Assembly: GCA_004554455.1 (NCBI GenBank)
Contig: SFMG01000023.1
Location: forward strand, 1 to 54,338
Direction of reading: 5' to 3'
DNA length: 54,338 nucleotides
From: Bacteroidales bacterium
GTDB taxonomy: Bacteria > Bacteroidota > Bacteroidia > Bacteroidales > UBA932
In this document: piece by piece, positions 47,907-54,338 of the stretch
Numbering within the stretch: position 1 is the stretch's first letter
Layout of the letters: every line of letters begins with the position of its first letter
Notes under the pieces: generated by a model
What the model was told of the DNA's origin: nothing
Databases searched by the model: none
What the model saw: the letters and a program-made list of their open reading frames with translations, nothing else
Position numbers and translations under genes: made by a program

Positions 47907-50792
47907 TTGCGTAAAACTTGTTTCATAGCCATTCTGCTGCTGATTTTGACAGCATCGGTGACGTCCTCCGCCCAGAGCAGGAGGGAAAGCAGGCGTGCAT
48001 CCGCAAGGAAGGATGCCGTCGCGGCTGTGATGGCAGGTGAGAAGGTGGAACTCCCGGACACGCTTTCAGCCGAACAGGCGGACAGCCTTGCCGCCGTCAG
48101 GGATTCGCTCCACCGTTCCGATTCCACTTTCCGCGCCGACTCCCTGGCCCTGCTGCACAAAAGTTCGCTCGACAGGCCGGCCTTCACCGCGGCGAAGGAT
48201 TCCATAATCGAAGTCAACGACGGCAGACGCATATTATATTACTACGGCGACGTGTCGGTCAGCTATGGTTCTATGAAACTGTCTGCCGACTATATGGAAT
48301 ATGACCTGGAAAACAACACCCTATACGCGAGGGGTACGAAGGACCCGGCTACCGGGGAGGTCAAGGGACAGCCGGTGATGGAGGACGGCGGAAAGAGCTA
48401 CAAGATGGAGGAGCTCCGCTACAATTTCAAGACGCGGAAGGCCAGGATCACGAATATGATTACGACGGAAGAAGAGGGCATAATCCAGGGCAAGAACATC
48501 AAGATGATGCCGGACAATTCCATCAATATGACCAAGGGACGCTATACGGTCTGCGACTGCGAGCATCCGCATTATTATCTGGCGCTTACGGCCGCAAAGG
48601 TCATCACCAAGCCGTCCCAGAAGACAGTGTTCGGCCCTGCATATCCGGTCATAGAGGACGTTCCGCTGCCTATAGGACTGCCCTTCGGTTTCATCCCGAA
48701 GCGCCCCGACAGGGCGACCGGACTGCTGATGCCTACTTTCGGCGAGGAAACTGCGCGAGGCTTCTATCTCAGGGACCTGGGTATGTATTTCGTTATCGGC
48801 GACTATTTCGACGTATCCATTACCGGAGACTTATATACCCTGGGCTCCTGGAGTGTCGATGTGAACTCCCGCTACAGGGTGAACTACAAGTGTAACGGAA
48901 GTTTCGGGCTTACCTATTCCAATGACCAGACCGGCGAGAAGGGCAGCACAGACTTCTTCCAGACAAAGAACTTCTCGCTGAAGTGGAGCCATTCTCAGGA
49001 CGCGAAGGCGAGGCCGGGTACCTCTTTCTCGGCTTCGGTGAACTTCTCCAGCCCTTCGAACAGCAAGTACAATTCGCACAGCGTGAACGAGGCCCTGCAG
49101 AACCAGATTTCCTCTTCGATTTCATATTCGCGCAACTGGAACGGCAAGTTCAATCTCTCCATGAACGTGCTTCACAACCAGAACTCCAGGGACAGTTCCT
49201 ACACCTTCACCCTGCCTAACGTCACCTTCTCCGTCAGCCGTTTCTATCCTTTCAAGAAGAAGAACCGCGTGGGCAAGGAGAAGTTCTATGAGAAGTTCTC
49301 CCTGGGATACAGCACCGCTTTCCAGAACAAGCTGAGTTTCAAGGTGTCCGATTTCCAGGCCGTAGTGCTCGATCCGGAGACAGGCATGCCGGTGATTGAT
49401 CCTGAGACCGGCTACCGTCAGAAAGCCTTCAGCAAGGACAGTCTCTTCACCAAGCTGCCTGACAAGCTGATTTCCGGAATGAACCACAACTTCCAGATCG
49501 GCCTTCCGAGCTTCACCCTCTTCAAGTATCTGAACTTCTCCCCTAGCCTGAGCTACGGAATGAACTGGCATTTCAGCAAGGGAGAACGCCATCTGGAAGA
49601 TGCGCTTGACAAGGACGGGAATCCGGTGGTCGTTACTGATGCTGATGGAAACCCGGTGAATGCAAAGACCGTGGTCACCGATCCGGGCAGGGCCTTCAAC
49701 GCCTTCGGAGCCACGCATACATATTCCGGAAGCATTTCGATGAGCACGCGTCTCTACGGTCTGTTCAATTTCGGCAAGCATCACAAGGTCCAGGCCATAC
49801 GTCACGTGGTGACTCCTTCGCTTTCCTTCTCCTACAGTCCTGAAAAGGGTACCCGCTTCAACGGATGGCGTACTCTCGAAGGCTACTATGATGCGGGCGG
49901 AAAGTGGCACGAGCCTTCGGACTACAATATATATAATATATCGACACACAATACCGCCTCCGCGCCGGGCAAGGGGCAGACCGGTTCGCTCAGTTTCTCG
50001 CTCGGCAACAACTTCGAGGCGAAGGTTCGCGACCTCCGGGACACCACGGGCACCGGTACGAAGAAGGTCAAGCTGCTGGACCAGCTGAACCTGAACGGAA
50101 GCTATAATTTCCTCGCCGACTCGCTGAGACTCAGCAATATAGGCATAACTGCCTCGACTACGCTCTTCAATAAGGTAAGCATAAGCGCGAACCTCAATTT
50201 CGACCCTTACGCAGTCAACGAAAGGGGCGTCAAGTACAATAAGTTCGCCGTTACGCAGCATCAGGGCCTGCTGCGCCTGACCAACGCCGGCGCCTCCCTG
50301 TCCTACTCCATATCCGGCGAGGGAAAAACGAAGAGCAACGACGGCTCCGAAGGCAATGCGAGCGGCTACAACCGCATATATTACCACCCTGTCACAGGCG
50401 AATATATACCCGGAGGCTACCTATATTATATAAATACGAACGCGCCGTGGTCGCTGAGCTTCAATTATTCGTACAGCTACCGACGGTCATATCAATATAC
50501 GAACAATCAGTTGATTACCAGGCATCAGCATACGCAGACCCTGGGCTTCAACGGCAGCGTGAAGATTACGCCAGCCTTCTCGATACAGATGAGCAGCGGC
50601 CTGGACCTGATGGCGATGAAACTTACGACAACCCAGATTTCCGCAACCTACGACCTGCACTGCTTCAATATATCCGTATCCTGGGTGCCTACCGGTGCCT
50701 GGCAGTCCTGGAGTTTCCGTATCGCAGCCAATGCCGCCGCGCTTGCAGACCTGCTCCAGTACAAGAAGAGCAGCTCCTACTGGGATAATTAG
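47907..50792 (+). CDS. lptD: Outer-membrane LPS assembly protein LptD (Bacteroidota type)
   Basis: 961 residues. It inserts lipopolysaccharide into the outer leaflet. A TTG start at 47907 gives the signal peptide MRKTCFIAILLLILTASVTSSAQ; no ATG fits nearby and the promoter lies just upstream. An N-terminal OstA-type domain (about 95-210: LYYYGDVSVSYGSMKLSADYMEYDLENNTLYA) is followed by a large barrel. Conserved PIGLPFGFIPKRPDRATGLLMPTFGE is typical for the Bacteroidota family. The CDCEHPHYYL segment retains two Cys near the domain junction. The chain ends SSSYWDN, not an aromatic residue. Divergent from the amidase gene; rho follows after 110 bases with its own promoter. Confidence 0.88.
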   Translation: MRKTCFIAILLLILTASVTSSAQSRRESRRASARKDAVAAVMAGEKVELPDTLSAEQADSLAAVRDSLHRSDSTFRADSLALLHKSSLDRPAFTAAKDSIIEVNDGRRILYYYGDVSVSYGSMKLSADYMEYDLENNTLYARGTKDPATGEVKGQPVMEDGGKSYKMEELRYNFKTRKARITNMITTEEEGIIQGKNIKMMPDNSINMTKGRYTVCDCEHPHYYLALTAAKVITKPSQKTVFGPAYPVIEDVPLPIGLPFGFIPKRPDRATGLLMPTFGEETARGFYLRDLGMYFVIGDYFDVSITGDLYTLGSWSVDVNSRYRVNYKCNGSFGLTYSNDQTGEKGSTDFFQTKNFSLKWSHSQDAKARPGTSFSASVNFSSPSNSKYNSHSVNEALQNQISSSISYSRNWNGKFNLSMNVLHNQNSRDSSYTFTLPNVTFSVSRFYPFKKKNRVGKEKFYEKFSLGYSTAFQNKLSFKVSDFQAVVLDPETGMPVIDPETGYRQKAFSKDSLFTKLPDKLISGMNHNFQIGLPSFTLFKYLNFSPSLSYGMNWHFSKGERHLEDALDKDGNPVVVTDADGNPVNAKTVVTDPGRAFNAFGATHTYSGSISMSTRLYGLFNFGKHHKVQAIRHVVTPSLSFSYSPEKGTRFNGWRTLEGYYDAGGKWHEPSDYNIYNISTHNTASAPGKGQTGSLSFSLGNNFEAKVRDLRDTTGTGTKKVKLLDQLNLNGSYNFLADSLRLSNIGITASTTLFNKVSISANLNFDPYAVNERGVKYNKFAVTQHQGLLRLTNAGASLSYSISGEGKTKSNDGSEGNASGYNRIYYHPVTGEYIPGGYLYYINTNAPWSLSFNYSYSYRRSYQYTNNQLITRHQHTQTLGFNGSVKITPAFSIQMSSGLDLMAMKLTTTQISATYDLHCFNISVSWVPTGAWQSWSFRIAANAAALADLLQYKKSSSYWDN

Positions 50793-50824
50793 TCCCCAAT
50801 GTTTGGGAATAATTGACTCCCCTG

Positions 50825-50855
50825 TTTGCAGGACAGAATATTTTATATATCTTTG
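50825..50855 (+). promoter_or_regulatory. rho: Promoter of rho
   Basis: TTTG at 50825-50828, 19 bases, then TATCTTTG at 50848-50855: a full consensus promoter. Predicted transcription starts around 50860, giving a leader of about 42 bases. Confidence 0.7.
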
Positions 50856-50860
50856 TCCTC

Positions 50861-50893
50861 GTTCCGATCGGAACATTCATATTTTTCTTTTTT
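50861..50893 (+). promoter_or_regulatory. Palindrome plus T-rich tract in the rho leader
   Basis: The perfect palindrome GTTCCGATCGGAAC (50861-50874) lies at the predicted start of transcription and is followed by a T-rich stretch to about 50893. It could be an operator at the start site or a weak intrinsic terminator/attenuator (5-bp stem, 4-base loop). Rho controls its own gene by attenuation in other bacteria, which makes either role reasonable; this is inference. Confidence 0.4.
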
Positions 50894-50902
50894 TGAATAT
50901 CT

Positions 50903-52795
50903 ATGCATAATATTTTTGAGCTTCAGGAAATGCCCTTGGAACAGCTCCAGGCCCTCGCCAAGGAATTGGGAATCACTGCCAAGGCCATTAAGAATGCAAA
51001 AACGAACAAAGATCTTGCACTGCTCGTCCTCGATGCAGAGGCCGTCATAGGCGCAAAGACTGCTCCCCAGCAGGAAAAGGCTCCACGCCAGCGCAAACCA
51101 CGCACGCCAAGGGCTGTAAAGCCGCTCCCGGAGGCAGAGAAGGCCACGGAGCCGAGCGATAAGAAGGCTGCTGAAACGTCTGAAAAAAAGGCTGCTGAAA
51201 CGTCCGACAAGAAAGCCGCCGATGCTGATGCCGCAGCCGCCCCGCAGCCAAAGAAGCGCGGACGCAAACCGAAGGCACAGCAGGCCGCTGAAACTCCGGC
51301 CGATCCGGCCGCCGAAAACGCTGCCGAAAAGAAAGATATATCCGTAAAAGAGGATGTGCCTGCAAGGGAGCCGAGGAAGAGGTCCAGAAAGATGGACGAA
51401 AGCCAGGAGCTGAACGCCGAGAAGGAAATCGCTGTCAAGCTGCCTAAGATTCCGACCGTCGAGGAGCTTCGCCGTCAGCATAGACCGGGAGCCGGGAAAT
51501 TCGAAGGCCGCGAGCGTCAGAACTCTCCTGCCGCGCAGCAGAACGGCGGACAGGGCCAGCAGAACGCCGCCCCGGCTCAGCAGGGAGGACAGTTTGCGCA
51601 GCAGAACGCCGGCCAGCAGCAGAACGCCGAGCCGCAGCAGCCAAAGGCACCGAAAATCGTGTTCGAAGGCACCGTGGAGGCAAGCGGAGTGCTCGAAGTT
51701 ATGCCGGATGGCTACGGTTTCCTCCGTTCCGCCGACTACAACTACCTCAATTCGCCGGACGACATATATGTTTCACAGCAACAGATCAAGATAAACGCCC
51801 TCAAGACCGGCGACCTCGTGCGCGGCGAGATACGGCCTCCGAAGGAAGGCGACAAATATTTCCCTCTCGTAAAGATAAAAAGCGTCAACGGACGTACGCC
51901 TGAATATATCAGGGACCGCGTACCTTTCGACTTCCTCACTCCCCTCTTCCCGGACGAGAAGTTCAATCTGCTCGGCAACGGCCACGGAAGCGACGTTTCC
52001 TGCCGCATCGTGGATATGTTCGCACCTATAGGCAAGGGACAGCGAGGTCTGATCGTAGCGCAGCCGAAGACAGGTAAGACCATGCTGCTCAAATCGATAG
52101 CCAATGCGATAGCCGACAACCATCCAGAGGTTTACGAGATTGTGCTGCTCATCGACGAGCGCCCTGAGGAGGTCACGGATATGGCGAGGAGCGTCAAGGC
52201 GGAGGTTGTCGCATCGACCTTCGACGAGCCGGCCGACCACCACGTAAAGGTTGCGAACATGGTGCTCGAAAAGGCGCGCAGACTCGTTGAGTGCGGCCAC
52301 GACGTGGTAATACTTCTCGATTCCATAACCCGTCTCGCCCGTGCCTACAACACCGTGCAGCCGGCATCCGGCAAGATACTCTCAGGCGGTGTGGACGCAA
52401 ACGCTCTCCAGAAGCCGAAGCGCTTCTTCGGTGCCGCGCGAAACATCGAAGGCGGCGGTTCGCTGACCATCATCGCCACTGCCCTCACCGACACCGGCTC
52501 CAAAATGGACGACGTCATCTTCGAGGAGTTCAAGGGTACCGGAAATATGGAGCTGCAGCTCGACAGGACACTCTCGAACAGGCGCATATTCCCTGCCGTC
52601 AACGTGGTGCTCTCCGGTACCAGACGCGACGACCTGCTCTATGAAAGCGGTCAGGCCAGCAGGATCTGGATACTTCGCAAGCTGCTTGCCGAGATGAACT
52701 CGACAGAGGCAATGAACTTCATGCTCCAGCTCATGGACGAGTTCAAGACCAACGAGGATCTGCTTGACAATATGAACAAGGTAAGTCCAAAGTAA
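50903..52795 (+). CDS. rho: Transcription termination factor Rho with long disordered insert
   Basis: 630 residues against about 420 in E. coli. Rho is a hexameric RNA helicase that ends transcription. The N-terminal helix bundle (1-50) is followed by a low-complexity insert (about 52-250): first Lys/Ala-rich with a threefold KKAAETS-like repeat (87-106) and an AT-hook-like KKRGRKPK (117-124), then Gln/Asn-rich (206-247). The RNA-binding cold-shock-like domain follows (GYGFLR at 270-275). The ATPase core has Walker A QPKTGKT (387-393), Walker B VLLIDER and TGSKMDDVIFEEFKGTGN. A long disordered insert in Rho is known in Bacteroides, where it has been tied to condensate formation. mnmE follows after 23 bases. 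Confidence 0.97.
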   Translation: MHNIFELQEMPLEQLQALAKELGITAKAIKNAKTNKDLALLVLDAEAVIGAKTAPQQEKAPRQRKPRTPRAVKPLPEAEKATEPSDKKAAETSEKKAAETSDKKAADADAAAAPQPKKRGRKPKAQQAAETPADPAAENAAEKKDISVKEDVPAREPRKRSRKMDESQELNAEKEIAVKLPKIPTVEELRRQHRPGAGKFEGRERQNSPAAQQNGGQGQQNAAPAQQGGQFAQQNAGQQQNAEPQQPKAPKIVFEGTVEASGVLEVMPDGYGFLRSADYNYLNSPDDIYVSQQQIKINALKTGDLVRGEIRPPKEGDKYFPLVKIKSVNGRTPEYIRDRVPFDFLTPLFPDEKFNLLGNGHGSDVSCRIVDMFAPIGKGQRGLIVAQPKTGKTMLLKSIANAIADNHPEVYEIVLLIDERPEEVTDMARSVKAEVVASTFDEPADHHVKVANMVLEKARRLVECGHDVVILLDSITRLARAYNTVQPASGKILSGGVDANALQKPKRFFGAARNIEGGGSLTIIATALTDTGSKMDDVIFEEFKGTGNMELQLDRTLSNRRIFPAVNVVLSGTRRDDLLYESGQASRIWILRKLLAEMNSTEAMNFMLQLMDEFKTNEDLLDNMNKVSPK

Positions 52796-52818
52796 TCTTC
52801 AAATTACGGAGAGAATAA

Positions 52819-54258
52819 ATGTATTTCGACGTAAACGACACTATCTGCGCACCTGCCACCATCCCGGGGACAGGTGCTGTTTCTATTGTCAGAATCAGCG
52901 GACCGGACAGCATACGCATCGCCGACTCTCTCATTAGATGTAAAAATACAAGCCTTTCTGCGTTAGAGGCTTATAAGATGCAGTTTGCAGAAATGCTTGA
53001 AGCTGACGGGAGTATGCTCGACCAGGTTCTCGTAGCTGTTTTCCGCGCTCCGCATTCCTATACGGGCGAAGATTCGGTAGAGATATATTGCCACGCTTCC
53101 GCATATATAGTCAATCGCTGCATCCAGCTGCTTTGCGACGCCGGCGCCAGGGCCGCCGAGCCGGGAGAGTTTACGCGCCGCGCTTTTGCCAACGGTAAGA
53201 TGGACCTTGCCCAGGCGGAGGCCGTTGCCGACGTTATCGCCTCTCAGAGCGCCTCCGCGCACCGTGTCGCAATGAACCAGCTGCGTGGCGGATATTCCCT
53301 CGAGCTGCGCGAAATGCGCAAGGATCTGCTGGAACTGGCTTCCCTGATGGAGCTGGAACTGGATTTCAGCGAAGAGGACGTGGTTTTTGCCGACCGCAAG
53401 AAACTCAGGGCGAGTTGCGATGCGCTTGTGGACCATATAGGAAGACTCATCGATTCTTTCAAGCTGGGCAATGCCTTGAAGGACGGTATCCCTACAGTCA
53501 TCGCTGGTGCGACCAATGCCGGCAAGAGCACTCTTCTCAATGCCCTGCTCGGCGAGGACCGCGCCATAGTTTCGGACATAGCCGGCACAACCCGCGACAG
53601 CATAGAGGCAAGCTTCAATGTCGATGGTGTCCTCTTCCGCGTCATCGACACCGCCGGTTTGCGCGAGAGCAATGACAGCATTGAGAAGATCGGCATCGAA
53701 CGCAGCCTTTCGATGATTGAAAAAGCAGACATTGTCCTTGCCGTTTTCGATTATTTCGGCTCACTCGACACTCTTTCTGACAGTGCGGCTCTCATCCGCA
53801 AGAAATGCGGGGATCACCAGCCTCTCATTATCCCTATTCTGAACAAGATTGACCTTCTTGAGGGTGATAACAAAAAAGTTAGCCCATTTAACACAAATGT
53901 TATAGACTTTGAGTCATACCTACTTGACGCTTTGGGAATACCAGAGAGCTCTTTTTTGAGGATTTCCGCCACTTCCGGTGAGGGCATCCCCGATCTGAAG
54001 AAAATCCTGTCAGATTTCGCCCATTCTTCCCTGAATCAGAACTCCACTCTGGTGACAAATGCCCGCCACCTCCAGGCTCTCAAGCTCGCCAATGCCGCCC
54101 TGCTCCGGGTCCGCTCCGCCCTCTACTCCCGCACCCCTGCCGACCTCTATCTGCAGGACCTTCGCGAGGCCCTTTTCCACATCGGTTCCATCACCGGCGA
54201 GATCACCACCGACGAAATCCTCGGGAATATTTTTGCGAGGTTTTGTATCGGAAAATAA
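52819..54258 (+). CDS. mnmE: tRNA modification GTPase MnmE
   Basis: 479 residues. With MnmG it makes the 5-carboxymethylaminomethyl modification of wobble uridine in tRNA. The N-terminal folate-binding domain (DTICAPATIPGTGAVSIVRISGP) and the central helical domain (RRAFANGKMDLAQAEAVADVI) flank the G domain with GATNAGKS (230-237), GTT (256-258), DTAG (277-280) and NKID (342-345). The C-terminal catalytic Cys is in CIGK (476-479). It follows rho closely and may share its transcript. A hairpin follows about 50 bases after the stop. Confidence 0.97.
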   Translation: MYFDVNDTICAPATIPGTGAVSIVRISGPDSIRIADSLIRCKNTSLSALEAYKMQFAEMLEADGSMLDQVLVAVFRAPHSYTGEDSVEIYCHASAYIVNRCIQLLCDAGARAAEPGEFTRRAFANGKMDLAQAEAVADVIASQSASAHRVAMNQLRGGYSLELREMRKDLLELASLMELELDFSEEDVVFADRKKLRASCDALVDHIGRLIDSFKLGNALKDGIPTVIAGATNAGKSTLLNALLGEDRAIVSDIAGTTRDSIEASFNVDGVLFRVIDTAGLRESNDSIEKIGIERSLSMIEKADIVLAVFDYFGSLDTLSDSAALIRKKCGDHQPLIIPILNKIDLLEGDNKKVSPFNTNVIDFESYLLDALGIPESSFLRISATSGEGIPDLKKILSDFAHSSLNQNSTLVTNARHLQALKLANAALLRVRSALYSRTPADLYLQDLREALFHIGSITGEITTDEILGNIFARFCIGK

Positions 54259-54307
54259 TTAACTGATTGATTTACAACAAGTTACAAGCAAATATTCCTA
54301 AAAGCCT

Positions 54308-54337
54308 AAAGGTGAGACAGTTCGTGGTCTCACCTTT
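54308..54337 (+). terminator. Hairpin after mnmE
   Basis: AAAGGTGAGAC (54308-54318) and GTCTCACCTTT (54327-54337) form an 11-bp stem with an 8-base loop, with A-rich and T-rich ends. It lies at the window edge, so any T-run beyond is unseen. It could work in either direction. Confidence 0.6.
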
Positions 54338-54338
54338 A

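Overview
The window reads as chromosomal DNA of a Bacteroidota bacterium, most likely an uncultured gut-type member of the Bacteroidales. The signs are: the sigma-ABfr promoter pattern (TTTG or TTG, 19-20 bases, then TAnnTTTG) ahead of many genes; a TamL-type lipoprotein barrel; a divergent amidase/LptD pair; the run rsfS-ftsH-cdsA-psd; a pyrophosphate-dependent phosphofructokinase; a Rho with a long disordered insert; and an IspG carrying an extra domain. I cannot fix a genus. Nearly all of the window is conserved housekeeping sequence. I see no tRNA, rRNA, transposase, phage gene or CRISPR array.

Layout. 1-2480: the start of a secreted hydrolase, a hot-dog thioesterase, a metallo-beta-lactamase-fold lipoprotein and an outer-membrane barrel. 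2618-6938: rarA, a TrmH-type RNA methylase and tamL. 6972-12746: a secreted phosphodiester glycosidase, a cytoplasmic GH13 enzyme, a membrane LytTR regulator and a calcineurin-like phosphoesterase lipoprotein. 12747-14470: repeat island 1, with no credible gene. 14471-19751: pfp (minus strand), then pheA, punA and topB. 19777-26671: a minus-strand operon lplA-gcvT-gcvH-gcvPA-gcvPB-lpdA, which encodes the whole glycine cleavage system, its E3 enzyme and the ligase that lipoylates GcvH. 26672-28008: repeat island 2. 28009-29116: a frameshifted membrane AraC-type regulator. 29229-38396: ligA, a YihY-type membrane protein, rel, two envelope proteins and ispG, tightly packed. 38371-42193: psd, cdsA, ftsH and rsfS on the minus strand. 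42278-47838: birA, rpe, pepD, dnaA and a cell-wall amidase. 47907-54258: lptD, rho and mnmE.

The most unusual content is the pair of repeat islands. Each holds a composite unit of about 1.1 kb in the same orientation: a nested hairpin (here called D, 71-73 bp), a tandem array of 73-bp repeats (A), a tandem array of 72-bp palindromic repeats (B), and a long hairpin inside an 85-bp block (C). The C blocks differ at one base of 85, the D core is identical over 47 bases, and the D stem shows a compensatory base-pair change between copies. I recognise no described element with this plan. The two units bracket about 12.6 kb that includes the glycine cleavage operon.

Two further patterns recur. Several genes carry short tandem duplications covering or directly following their stop codon (punA, topB, gcvT, lplA, pfp and the phosphoesterase). 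Several genes have the TAnnTTTG box ending only 6-7 bases before ATG (tamL, the RNA methylase, ligA), which implies leaderless or nearly leaderless mRNAs. Four of eight convergent gene pairs overlap at their 3' ends.
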